From Amphirosellinia nigrospora (taxonomy: Eukaryota > Ascomycota > Sordariomycetes > Xylariales > Xylariaceae): a DNA stretch of 64,000 bases. Below are positions 11,980 through 23,523 of the stretch, piece by piece. Position 1 is the stretch's first letter; every line of letters begins with the position of its first letter. Position numbers and translations under genes: made by a program. The notes under the pieces are model-generated. The model made no database searches. It was not told where the DNA came from and was given only the letters and a program-made list of their open reading frames with translations. Location of the stretch: the NCBI GenBank assembly GCA_004123355.1, contig SCHM01000001.1, positions 3,588,001-3,652,000 on the forward strand. The letters run 5' to 3'.

Positions 11980-13194
11980 ATGAAAGGCATCATTACACCT
12001 GCGCGAAGCCGTCCGGCCAAGATCACCAAATCGACCGCCTCACGCGGTCGTCCGGTGCGGCGAGGCGACACCGGCCCAATCAAGACCCCGACCTCGAGGA
12101 CCCCATTGTGCCTGACGACGACATCGACGACGACGACGACGATGGCGACGTCGATGCCGAGAACGAGCAAGACCACGCCCAGGAACAACATGAGCATCAG
12201 GTTCAACAGATGCAACAGCATATGCAACAACAGCATCAACACCAGCAACACCAACAACACTTGCAACAGCAGCACCATGCCGACTTTGACTCGGAAGCTT
12301 CCGCGGCAGCCGCTGCTGCGGCCGCTGCCGTCCACCATCAACAGCAGCAGCAGCAACATCACCAACAACAACAGCATCATCAGCTCGACTTGACCGCCGC
12401 GAGCATCCTCGCGAGCAGCGTCAACAACCCAACGATCAGCAACATCATTCAGATCTTGGCGGTCCTCATGGTCCCCATGGACGGGCCTCCGCCTGATGCG
12501 CCCACCACTGAGATGTTGGCACGGGATTCTGGCTATACCAATGTCGTGGTTGAGAGTGCCCTCGCCAAGCGTCTGGCCCGAGAACCTGGCATGCGACTTG
12601 CTCAGCAACGGCGTCCGGAGCAAGCTCTTAACCTCCAACGACGTAGCAATGTAGAGGCTCTCTTTGCTCACATTGCCGGCGACGCTGCCCCGATGCCATG
12701 CAAAAACTGCCACAAGGGTCATGGGCCATGGACTACATGTGTGGTTGTAGACGGACAAATGTGCGGAAGTTGTGCGAATTGCTGGTTCAACGCCTCAGGA
12801 GCCAGGTGTTCCTTCCACGGTAAACAACTTCAGCTAACCTCTCCCCGGAATTGCAATGCTAACTGCTGTATAGAAACTCGAAATCCTGCTACCATGGGGC
12901 TCCAGTCATGGGAGGCGACGCGATGGGGTTTCAGCTACAGCCCGCACCCCCCAGGCCATGGCTCCCTTCAACTTTGCATCTATCCCAGCATCATCCGACC
13001 CTGTCGTGAGGTACACTGTCGAACAAGCAATGGCGCAAGTTCGGGGTGCAGATAAGAAGACGCGATATATGCTTATGATCGAGGCCGCAGCGCGTCAGCT
13101 TGCTTTCCAAATCGCCATGTATGAAGAGAGTGTCCAGGAAGAGCAACAGCAAGGCCCACCCCCGGCTGTGATGAGCGATGCGGATGTGTCTTAG
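11980..13194 (+). CDS. Gln/His/Ala-rich DUF3716 zinc-motif protein
   Basis: The likely start is MKGIITPARSRPAKITKSTA (11980), a basic AT-hook-like N-terminus (GRPVRR). Then come an acidic Asp run (DDDIDDDDDDGD), a long Gln/His tract (about 12180-12400) and a run of Ala codons (about 12303-12331). The conserved part is C-K-N-C-H-K-G-H-G-P-W-T-T-C-V-V-V-D-G, then CGSCANCWFNASGARCSFH, the cysteine pattern of DUF3716, a fungal family of unknown function. An intron follows (about 12822-12869), then the C-terminal helix region ending AVMSDADVS. Three homopolymer sites shift the frame (C4 12086-12089, A3 12874-12876, C6 12947-12952). Adding one base at each gives a single continuous reading. This is probably a nuclear or DNA-associated protein, by composition only. 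Confidence 0.72.
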
Positions 13195-14264
13195 GATGAC
13201 CTTTAAACTTGAGCATAAAATGAAAATTTTATGAGCAATGTATTTATTCGAGCTCTACTCATTCACTGTCGCCTACGAAGGACCGGGAAAAACTGAAATG
13301 TCTTCATTTCTGTTGGAGTATTGAGAGGGTTTAATAGGGTCGATGGGTCCCAAAGTGGCTATGCAACGCCTAAAACGAGCGTCCTGATTACCTGCCTTTA
13401 CCCTGACCTAGGCTTTAGGTTCGAATTAGTTATGGAGGTTTGTGCGGTTAGCCATAGCAGGGTTTGCCCTGTAACTGAAAAAGATTTTACGTTCACTACA
13501 TGAAATAGGCTTATGAGGCTGTTCCCGTCAATACGGCGTAGTTATCAAATTTTTGTAGCATGGCTAGTTTCTGCTCATCATACTACACCTCTCTGGTTTA
13601 CTGTAGCATCCGCGCGCAATTGGTTGGTAGGACAGCTGGTGACTATGTCTTTATTTCAATCATATTTCGAGAGGTTTGAAACACGTTGTTCTTCAGTAAT
13701 TGCGTTACTACTTACATAGTTGGGAAGTCTATGCTATGCTTTAGCGACGCAGTCGATGTATGCAATAAGGGCGACGTAGTTGGCGTAGGTTGATTCATGT
13801 AGGTGAATTGGTCGTAGGCTACATAGTAAAGAAGGAAGACTTATGGTTTATTTTATTATATTCGAACGACTCGCTCAAAAAGATCGCTTCAAACAGTCCA
13901 TCCTATACCTACTAAGTACCTAGGTAGGTAATTATAGGCGGAGCCGAGCCTGGGCAAAAGCGGCGAATTAGGTAGGTTCACATGAGCCACCCGACGAATT
14001 AAGTTAGTCTCTTTTTTTAGCATCGTCAGCAACAAGGCATGTGCTTGAGGGATTGGTCCAAGCTCGTCCCAACAATTGTTGCCTGTTCATCCCACCAACA
14101 AGACGACTAACATGTTGTTGAAATGTAGTTAACTTTAGCTTCATCTCCTGTGCTGTCGCCAGCAGGTGGTTTGAACCGCTGAAAACTTTTGTTGTGGCCA
14201 AATAGTCGCATTGCAGCCACTAATACCTACTATACAAAATCCTAGAATATTGCTTAAACCCAAA
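13195..14264. other. Intergenic
   Basis: No gene is supported. It contains TACCTAGGTA at 13917-13926 within a longer CCTAGGTAGGTA stretch. The last ~300 bases are the leader of the SGNH hydrolase. Confidence 0.55.
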
Positions 14265-15658
14265 ATGCATGCCCCAGCTGCATTCATCATTGGAGTATTT
14301 GCCTGTTTTGCTGTAACACATCCCTTCGAACAGCAGCCTCTCGTAATCCCTGAGAACCAGCATGCTCTCGAGAGCACGGGATCTAGGCTAGAAAAATCTG
14401 TATCGTCTGCCCTCCGGCCGTTTCTTCGGCATGGCGAGCCGGTTGCCAGCACTGGTTTTGTTGCGTTCGGGGACTCGTATAGTGCAGGCATCGGAACGGG
14501 CGTCGACGGGGAAAAAATGATTGTCGACAAGGCATACATGCTTATGCTCAGTTGATAGCCGCTGATCAAGGGCCGACGGCATTTCAATTCCTGTCTTGCA
14601 CAGGAGCGACGACTACGATGGTCATGAGCGGAGGAGAGGAAAGCCAGCTCGACCACTTTAAGTATGCACCCCGGAGTTGTTTTTCCCATCCGTGTAAACC
14701 TCCTATTCTATATACCACTACATGTCTCCTCAATCCCGTAATGAGCTAAAAATATCATGTAAGCCCTACCTACTGTCTAACTACTATGTTTGTATAGCAC
14801 GTCTCTTCCTGCCGACTTTGCGCTGTTGTCCATTGGAGGTAACGATCTTGGTTTCTTCGAGGTGATGAACGCGTGTGTCTTCCGTTTCTACAACTTTTAC
14901 TCGGGGACATGTGAAACTGCCCTGGCTCACTCCCGCACCAACCTGGAGAGCGACGAGTTCGAAATTCGCCTCCGGGTCGTCGCCATGGAAATACTCGACA
15001 AGGTCCGATGGGAGAAGAAGCCGACATTCACTATTACTATGACGGGATATGCAAGATTCTTTAACGAGCTGACTGATGGTTGCGATGACATGAGTTTCGG
15101 TGTCTGGTGGAATGGCCCGAGGCTTACCAAGAAGTTGAGAGCTGAGATGAATGCTCTGGTATTAACCGTCAACGCCAAGCTTCAGAAGACGATCAATGAA
15201 ATCAATGCCGACTTCACAGATGACAAAATCATATTTGTCGACTATGATAAGGCATTCGAGGGACACCGCTTCTGCGAGCAGAACGTTACAGAGCCAGACT
15301 ACAAACGGGCTGATACGTGGTTTTTCCTTGTCGGAGGGGCGGATAACGCAAGGAATGGTACTCAACCTCAGCAACTCTCCGACATTAGGACTCTGTCCCC
15401 AGAATCCCCTCTCGTCGATCCGTCTTCATGCTTGGAACCGGCCCGAAGGACGAGTGATTGGGGGATGCTTGCTCTGTGCTACATGGCCATGGCAAAACAT
15501 CGTGACCCAACGCTTCGTCCTGCTCGTGGGGGCATCGTGGCACTGAACTCTATGTGGTACGTTCCGACATACTATGGAAAACCTTCCATCCGAGAAGTCT
15601 AGGCCACGAGACAATAAGGGATCAGATATATAAGAGATGGGGTGCGCTCGATGGATGA
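14265..15658 (+). CDS. Secreted SGNH/GDSL hydrolase (lipase-like)
   Basis: Begins MHAPAAFIIGVFACFAVTHP, a clear signal peptide. An in-frame ATG at 14211 would mask it. Block I is FVAFGDSYSAGIG (nucleophile Ser). Block III is LSIGGNDLGFFEV (oxyanion Asn). The intron is 14662-14797. Further conserved parts are CLEPARRTSDWGMLALCYMA and NSMWYVPTYYGK. In the annotated frame the protein ends shortly after YYGKPSIREV (15602). One more A in the run 15578-15581 gives YYGKTFHPRSLGHETIRDQI and a stop at 15658, which supplies the catalytic His (FHP) expected for the family. The frame also breaks at the A-run 14512-14517; one more A there restores the path to AYAQLIAADQGPTAF. The enzyme is probably an extracellular esterase or lipase acting on unknown esters. 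Confidence 0.82.
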
Positions 15659-16815
15659 TTAATCGCCGTTCCTATCACGACTGTGACAATATTTCTACGC
15701 CCGTGGAGCTACGACGTTTAACCTACGCTCAACTTAGACCATCCTATACCAAGGCATCACTAGTAATGTAATATATAATATAACTAAAGAACCACCAATG
15801 TCTTACGAACTCAAGTGCAAACACCATTGACGCAATGGCTATTACCCTTGCCAGGGCGGGGCCTCTCCAAGCTTTATCACGATGCTGAATTAGAGCCGCA
15901 CCGAGCAGTCGGAGCATCGTGCGGTTGGTATCTCTTATAAATTATAAAATACATATATAGAGGCAGGCTTCTAGCTTGTCTTGCTCCCGTGGCAGGGACT
16001 GCCTAACGCATTGACAAATTTTGCCCCATACTGGCTCGACATAGAAAGAGTGTTTTCGATTGGTCCTTGCGCGGAAATATAGGATGACAACCTAGACTAC
16101 ATGAACCCGTATATTTCGGTGCCGTTATATGTAGGCGTTTAAACTAAGTATCTCTCTATAAGGGAACAATAGCGTCGCTAAAACGCCCTACAACTAGGAT
16201 ATTAGTGAATTGCTTACCAACAATTTTACTATATCGCGCTAACTCGTAGGCAAGCTTTCATGTAGTTAGGTAGTTGGCTGCTTGTTTGGCTACAGGTAAT
16301 AGAAGATAAAGCATGAGGATGTGTACGTATAACTTTAGAGTCGCCTGAGATGTACAGCGGAAGACCTTGTGCGGACGAGTGAGCAGCTGACAATGGAGAG
16401 CCAACGGCTGGCATCCGCGCAGGGATGTCAGTGAATAGTGGCTACCTAGGTAGTTCCCGAATTTGGCAAACTTACTACCTAATAGAGGTAAAAATGAGTT
16501 TTAATTTTTGAAGCGATTGGTACTTATCTAGGTACTGACAAACGTAAAAAATCTTGAATACTGGCCGTACTTATCCGATGATTAATAATTACTTACGTTT
16601 AGGTAGTGCCACTATATAAAAGGGATTATTAGGTTTTACTAGAAAGAATTAGGGCCAGTCCAGTACCTACCTCACTGTCAGCTATTCAACCAACACCAAT
16701 ACCGAATTGACCGCCATCATCATACTCGTTTCGAATCAATATATCAGAACCAACCCCATACCCGATACATTTATCATTTTACAGTCATAAACCATAGCGA
16801 TAAAAGTCTTTGAAG
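15659..16815. other. Intergenic
   Basis: AT-rich, no coding signal on either strand. TACCTAGGTA lies at 16443-16452. The last ~150 bases before 16816 are CAA/CC-rich and look like a 5' leader. Confidence 0.55.
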
Positions 16816-18471
16816 ATGGCGCCGCCACGATTGAAAACAGCTAAGAAAAAGCGAGATTCAGTGGTCAGTGGTCATGTCTTGACACTATTTCAATCAGACA
16901 AATGCTCTCAGTACTCACAACGCTATAGGAACTTGTCGATAAGGACGATTTCCTAGCAGCAGCTGATAGCCAAGAGGAAGCTATGGGAAAGCATAGGCAT
17001 GGAGACACCGCTAAGGCTGTGCGGTTTGTCGATAGAGCTATCGATATCTACTCTCAGGGACTGGCCAAATTCCCTCGAGACTTCGACCTAGCCTACAATA
17101 AGGCGCGGCTCGAGCTCGAAAAAGCCACCGACGATAAACTATCTAGTGTGCTTAAGGTTCCTGTCCTAGACGTACTACGGCAGGCACTGAGATCCCACCA
17201 CTATGCTCGGGATCTCAATCCAACACACGCAGACACACTATTCAATATGGCTCAGGTGCTTACGAGCATGGCCGAGGTCATTGCCGAAGACGATGGAATT
17301 GACGATTCGGAGGCCGTACAGTGCACAAAGCAGGCGCTGGAGATCCTGACTCGTTGTTTCGAAGTCCAGCAGGCCGATTTCACGAAGAACCGCGCCGAGC
17401 TTGAGCGAGCGATGCGAGAGACCGCCGAGAACCCAACGGAGCAGATCGACAGCGGACAAGCGACTACCACTCCCTCTCCTGAACCCCAGAGCATTAGCGA
17501 GGAGGAACAATGGGCTTTCATAGAAGAGCCGGTCACCGCAATGACTCTATTTGAAACGATCGTCGCACAAATAGAAGCACTTACTGCTCTCTGTAGCATA
17601 TTAAACAACTCTCTGGCCTCGTCGCCAGGATCGGGTCACGCCTCTGCCACTGCCCTATCTTGGATTCATCCATACTCTGACAAGCTACTAGGGCAAACAT
17701 TACCAACCCTTATAAATGAAAACAGCATTCTTAAATCTCAGCTATTTGATGTGATGCTGCCGAGGGCCGTCTTCATGAGCAACTTCCTCGAGCTATCCTT
17801 CAGATTATCCACAATCAACGTCGAACAGTATAAGCTTGAACTCAACGCTGCGTTTACACATCATGGGCTTGATCCCACTAATGAACATGTCTTGTCGGCC
17901 AGTGCTGGTGCCCTGGTCTCCTTTAGTGGCGCACTCGCGATCACATATCAACTGGCGCATCCAATGATACGGCAGCGTCTCTCGCCGCCCTCCGGTGGAA
18001 GGCATTGATCGAGGCGCAATCTCGTCAATTATCTCTCTCAAAAATACCTATTCTCGATAAGAGTACAATCGCCTCGACTCATTCACTAAGAGGGGACATC
18101 TCCTTACATCTGCAAATCTTAGCGTACCCCCTGCGGCACACCCTCAAGCTGCGGCCACCACGCCACAGCTTTTGAAGCATGCGGAAGTTTACTATCGAAA
18201 TGCTTGGAAGCTATTCGGATCAACTGGCAGACCTGCAGACGAGGAGGAGAAATCCGTGTGCGAACTGAGAGGCGCGGTAGTGAGTGTCCTGCAACAAGTC
18301 ACTACGGATCAGGCAGCTGCTGGTAGCAGCTCAGGCCAAGACAACAGTGCTACAATGGTCGCCAGATCAGCATCTGTAGCCCAGATTGAGCGGGCACTGG
18401 AGTCTGTAGTGAGGGCCAAAGGATCACAGTGGGTGAAAGACCAGATTGGAGAAATGGTTGATGAGGAATAA
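16816..18471 (+). CDS. TPR-like helical repeat protein, function unknown
   Basis: Exon 1 encodes MAPPRLKTAKKKRDSV. A short intron (about 16864-16929) follows, then FLAAADSQEEAMGKHRHGDT, AKAVRFVDRAIDIYSQGLAK and LAYNKARLELEKATDD. A second helical pair (LRQALRSHHYARDLNPTHAD, TLFNMAQVLTSMAEVIAEDD) fits tetratricopeptide-like hairpins. The C-terminal part is also helical and ends QWVKDQIGEMVDEE. Two frame changes (near 17938 and at the C-run 18127-18131) each fit one missing base, which joins SLAALRWKALIEAQSRQLSL and PQLLKHAEVYYRNAWKLFG into one chain of about 550 residues. A basic, Lys-rich N-terminus followed by TPRs is seen in assembly chaperones such as Acl4, but I cannot assign this one. No signal peptide or membrane segment. 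Confidence 0.72.
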
Positions 18472-18934
18472 TCATGCCGCAGGTCTTCTCGGCGTTAATG
18501 CAGCATTAAAATTCATCTGGAAAGTCGTGCCGCTGTTTGGCAGAGGAGCTCGTTCAAAACGGTATCCTTCGCTGTCTTTGAATATCAGTACACCAGCTTC
18601 AGGGCAGATTTCCTAAGATCTTCTTTGTCCACTATGCTGGCTTAGTTTTATCGCTTTTTAATGTTACTGGTACTATCTAGTGGCGTATTTTTCACACAAC
18701 AAGTTCCATTTCGTACGAAGTTATGACTAAGTTTATGAATTTATCGAAGCACTCAATTTGGTCCGAGCCTTACGAACGCAGTGACGTTGCTTTCATATTA
18801 GAAATGTATGTACTTGCTCATGATTCTAAACGACATTATGTATTATAGGCATTTACATCGTGATTCTAATTCCTCCAAATCCGTAGGGTATCTCCGCTAT
18901 CCGTAGACTCCAGTCCGTCGCTAACAAGTTCTTC
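18472..18934. other. Intergenic between convergent genes
   Basis: 3' flanks of the TPR-like gene and of the small His-rich gene. No further feature seen. Confidence 0.5.
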
Positions 18935-19407
18935 TTACTTAATGACGAGAAGTAGGGCTTGCCGTTCGGCTGTTGAGGTCTGGCGGGTTGTGGGTGCTGG
19001 GTGATGGCCGTTTATGTCCACGTTGTCGTGGGCGTGGTGCGGGCCCGTTAGATCAGGGGCATCGAGGTCCTTCGAGCGACGGCGGCCGTCTATATCCCGC
19101 TGGTCGGGCGCAACGTGGCGGCCCGTGAGATCGACGGGATCGTGGGTAGAGGTCGGGCGCAGTTTAAGTCTAGATCATTGCGGGCCCCGTGCGTCTTGTG
19201 GGGACTATCGTCATGGTGTTAGCATCGAATGGTTGGGGATGGTTGTTTGGGATGCGGGGGAGTCAGGGACACCCGCCCGAGATCCAGAATGTTAAACTCA
19301 CCTGCGTGCTTCTTGTCCTTGACGTGATCTTTTGTGGTGTGATCGGTGTGATCGGTGTGCTCGTGGTGATGCACGGCATCCTTGATCTTATGGATAATGT
19401 TTGACAT
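18935..19407 (-). CDS. Small histidine-rich, stress-type protein
   Basis: On the minus strand exon 1 (19407-19302) reads MSNIIHKIKDAVHHHEHTDH followed by more His/Asp/Thr and KDHVKDKKHA. An intron with GTGAGT donor (19205-19301) follows. Exon 2 encodes PHKTHGARNDLDL, then, after a one-base frame change, DPVDLTGRHVAPDQRDIDGR and GPHHAHDNVDINGHHP, ending near TAERQALLLVIK with TAA at 18937-18935. The amphipathic start MSNIIxKIKDA and the highly hydrophilic, disordered His/Asp/Gly body resemble small ascomycete proteins often described as stress-induced, dehydrin-like or conidia-enriched. I know no molecular function. Repeated His-Asp-His may bind metal; that is inference. The in-frame ATG at 19449 is less likely because MSNII is the typical opening. 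Confidence 0.6.
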
Positions 19408-20833
19408 GATTGATGATATTGGGAGATCGCAATTGTATGCTGATTCCAATGTATTTGTTCTTGAATTGAAGTGGGGTATTGAAATTGTTTTGGTAGTGTC
19501 TTTTATCGAGCAATGCTTGATGGTGGTGGTGATGATGATGATGATATTATTATTTCTCTATGTTCATATGGCGGCGGACTTGTAGTAGTTAAATCTCTCG
19601 CATCTAGGCTACGTTATGAGATATCGCGCAACTCAGTCAGCACCTCGTAGCTCTCTTGTGACTGAATTTCGCGAATTCAAGCAAGAATTCGGGCCACGAG
19701 ACGAATCCAGGTTCGCGCCGCATGTTAGCTCGACATCATCGTTCGGAGGGGACCTATGACTTCATCGCCCACGTAGGTGGCATCGCGATTTGTCAATGCT
19801 CTTGAAAGCACACTAACAGTAAGCGCATGAAAATTTTGGTACCGAAAGATTAGGCCCCTGTTTAGTCTTTAGGACTAACTTGCAAGTCCGAGATTTGCCC
19901 AATAACGTCTCTAACTACCTGCAATTCATAGTCGAAGATACTGCGGCTAGGGGTCTTTATTTACCGGTCTTTCGTTAGCCCTCGCTCGAAAATGGTACCA
20001 TCCACCTGATACTTCATAGAGAAGCGATAGAGGCGCTGAACACCCTTGTGCACTATGTAAAATAGCCGCCTCCTCCCATACGAAATTCGCCGAAGAGCGA
20101 TGGCCGGCCATCACGTCAAATCCCAGTCGCGAATCATGCCGAAAACACGGCATAGACCGGCTTCTCTTAAACGTGGTCGAAGATTCTAGCCATCGCTAGG
20201 TTACGTCTCCCAAGGGTCGTACGATGACGAACCATTGAATAATTTCCCCTCGTGGTTTCTTCAGATTTGTCAATCTGCCTTCCAGTGTCGTTCGTCGTTT
20301 ATCAAGCAACCCTCGTGTGATGTGATTGCATGCGCAACCCCTCCCACTAGGAGGATGTCCTTACGCTCAACCCAACCCTGGGTATGTTCGGTGTGGAGAT
20401 TGAATGCCCGATTCGGACAGTTGAGTACCATTGACAATGACTACTATGAATTGGTGGTTCGAACGGCAAGTCTTTTTGAACGATGTTCATTTCATAAGTT
20501 TGCTTCATGCAAAGTTCTAATGACGATGTTGATTTTGCACTCTAACAAATCGCCTGCAACGTACCCAGCCAATTGACTACTCGCGCTTTTAACATTGGTC
20601 GTCTGAGCTCCAGATTGCGTAGAACTGTCTGCTCCGTCGGGACGAGATCAACCGAAAGTGACGGATTGAAGCAACCAGCCAGTCAGTTCCTAGAATTGAG
20701 TGTCATTGCGACCGGCAAAATGGGTAGACGGTGCCGTTTAGGAGATTTTCTCCGGCGTGAGACTATAACCATTTGGCAGTGCTCTTCTTCATTATCAAAA
20801 TGGCGGGGCTAGTCGCCATCTACCTGCTTCGAG
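19408..20833. other. Intergenic
   Basis: Open frames here lack any recognisable motif or splice logic. A GATGATGATG-type tract lies at about 19520-19550. The region contains the promoters of the divergent His-rich and lyase genes. Confidence 0.5.
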
Positions 20834-22921
20834 ATGCTCTTTTTCAAAAGCAAACTTCTGGCTTTGGCCGCCTTACTGAGGGCGTCTGCGGCATTTCTCA
20901 ATGCGACGGAAACAACTAGCGAATTCGTCCTCCAGAATGATCGCCTGTACGTTGCGGTCAGCAAGAGCAATGGCCAGGTCGTCGACGTTGTTCTCGACAA
21001 ACAAGACTTGTTAGGTCCGGTGAGTGGGAATACAGGCAAGGGGCCGTATGTCGACTGTTCTTGTATACCCTCAGGGGCGTGGACACCGGGGGCACTGCAC
21101 ATTCCAACTCATCAAGGTACCGACTCGACGGGAACGCCTTATGGTGGTGTGAGGATGAGCGACACATACAAGTCGACAAATCAGAGCATCGAACAATGGT
21201 GGTTTCTAAGAGAGGGCGAGACCGGTTTACATCTCTTCACGCGTGTCACTTATGTGAATCAGGCAGTGCCCTATCTTCGGGACTTGGGTGAGTTGCGCAC
21301 GTTGTTCCGCCCGAACACTAAGCTGTGGACGCATTTGTCTGGGGATGACGGCAACTATGCGCCAATTCCCTCGACAGACGCCTATGCGAACGAGGTCGTC
21401 GTTCAAGATGCCTCATGGTATCTCGGCAAGACCTCGACGGATCCGTATGTCCAACAATATTCTGATTATTTTACCAAGTACACCTTCTCAGAGCTTTGGC
21501 GCGATCATCAAGTCCATGGCCAGTACTCGGATGGCACGACAAGCTCCGACGGAAACACTTACGGTGCATGGCTAGTGCATAACACACGGGAGACATACTA
21601 TGGAGGACCTCTACATTACGATCTTGTTGTTGACGGTATAGTAGTAAGCTATGATCTGTTTATACCTCTTTGCATAAACTTATTATTTGACGAGGCCAAT
21701 ACACTGCGAATGTAGTCAAGTGGAATCGCTAACGCCCTCGTAGTATAACTATTTAGTGAGCGGTCATTACGGCGCGCCAGTCCCAAACATCACCCACGGT
21801 TTTGATAGAACATGGGGCCCTCAATATTATCATTTCAACAAAGGGAGCCCGAGCACAACCCTCGCTGAGCTCAGAGCCGATGCAGCTCAATTTGCCGACC
21901 CGGAATGGAATGCCGACTTTTACGACAGTATCGCGCAGTACGTCCCGAACTACGCGCCAAAGTCAAAGCGCGCTACCTTCAAAGCAACCATCCAATTGCC
22001 AAGTGGCGCTGAACGACCGCTTGCCGTTCTATCAGAGAACAAGCAAGACTTCCAGCTCAATGTATTTGACCAATCCAGCCTACAATACTGGACCGACGTC
22101 GGCACAAGTGGTGACGTGGAGATTCCAATGGTTAAAGCGGGAACGTATCGACTTACTGTGTATGCCGACAACATTTTCGGGTGGTTCATTCAAGACGATG
22201 TCATCGTGTCGACGACTGCGACGCCATCCACATTCGAATGGAAGCCCGAAAGCGCCGGTACGGAGGTCTGGCGGATTGGCACGCCCGACAAGTCGGCTGG
22301 CGAGTATAAGCATGGTTATGCACTTGACACCAGCAAGCCTCTGCAGCCAGAGCAGTACCGCATCTACTGGGCAAAATGGGACTTCCAACCGATTTCCCGG
22401 ATGGGGTCGTTTTCAAAGTAGGCGAAAGCGTCGAGAGCGAGGACTTCAACTACATCCACTGGAGCTGGTTCCAGGCTACGCGAACTATCTTCATCCGAAC
22501 CCTGTCTATGACAATGTCAATAACTGGACGATCCAGTTCAATCTCTCCGACTCACAGCTGAGCGGATCGCAGGAGGCGACCTTGACGGTCGACCTCGCCG
22601 GCGCGAAGACGGCCAACGGGAACAACAAGTGGACTGCCCTGCCTGCCGAGAAATATTCCAATGTGCCCTACACAGTGGCAGTCAACGGAAAGGATGTTGA
22701 GACCTGGATTATCCCATCGTACCGCAGCGGATCCTGCGGGTGCGAAGTGGTGTGATCTGCCAGAATTTTTGGGCACAAGTTCGTGTTCTCGACCGGCTAT
22801 TGAAAAAGGGGTGAACGAGTTTGTGCTGAGCCTCCCGTTCAATGCGACGAACACTGAGACTGCGGTCTTGCCTGGAGTCATCTATATACAATATGATGCG
22901 CTAAGGTTGGAGCTCTCTTAG
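20834..22921 (+). CDS. Rhamnogalacturonan (rhamnogalacturonate) lyase, PL4 family
   Basis: Secreted enzyme that cleaves the rhamnose-galacturonate backbone of pectin by beta-elimination. Signal peptide MLFFKSKLLALAALLRASAA, then the N-terminal catalytic beta-sandwich (ETTSEFVLQNDRLYVAVSKS, GGVRMSDTYKSTNQSIEQWW, YTFSELWRDHQVHGQYSDGT). One intron (21644-21743) joins LVVDGIV to YNYLVSGHYGAPVPNITHGF. The middle FnIII-like part contains YRLTVYADNIFGWFIQDDVI. The C-terminal carbohydrate-binding-like domain contains IQFNLSDSQLSGSQEATLTV and ends VLPGVIYIQYDALRLELS. Domain order and length fit fungal RhgB-type PL4 lyases. Frame shifts at the CC runs 22385-22386 and 22471-22472, and several between 22735 and 22815, are consistent with lost single bases. 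Likely induced on plant cell walls. Confidence 0.9.
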
Positions 22922-23523
22922 CACTTGACCTGACCATGTGGATGTGTAGGTAGTTATCTTAGTTTACAATATACTGCTTCATATAATATTTAAACTTTTC
23001 TTATTCCTATGCTATAGGTGGTTTATTTTCTTAGATCTGACTTAGTAATGTAGATGACTTAGATAGATGTGACTCCGGATCGGGTACTTGGCAAGGATAT
23101 GATTGGCCAGCTCACCTTATAAGACTCAAGTTGTAGGATAGGTACCTAATGTTTGGTGAGTTAGCAGTGTACTGCTGCTGTAGGTACTGCGATCTGCATC
23201 TAGACGCAACAAGTCAGAGCATTGTTTATACTGAAGTTCGAGTGGCCTTATTTATTTTATTGTTCAAGCAGCAGCTAATAATAGCTTTGGGCAGCCATCC
23301 TTGCCCCATGACAAACAGTCTGTCCTCTATCGGGCTTGGCTGGATCTGTTTGCTATATCGCCCAGCTGCGCGGGGGAATCATTTATCTCAGTCGCGCTGC
23401 TGATGCGGGGCAGTTTCTCCGTCTCCTGGCCAGGAAAGAGTCACTGTGTATTTTCATTTCCGTCTGCAAAAACGACCGCGACCGCATCGCATAACACACC
23501 CCGCGACCATTTTCCCGCCCACC
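22922..23523. other. Intergenic / prolyl-tRNA synthetase leader
   Basis: Terminator region of the lyase and promoter of the synthetase. No gene is seen. Confidence 0.5.

Noticed and set aside
11952-12758. 268-codon minus-strand open frame opposite the DUF3716 gene
   Set aside because: Antisense shadow of the Gln/His and Asp repeat tracts; gives Leu/Val-rich nonsense.
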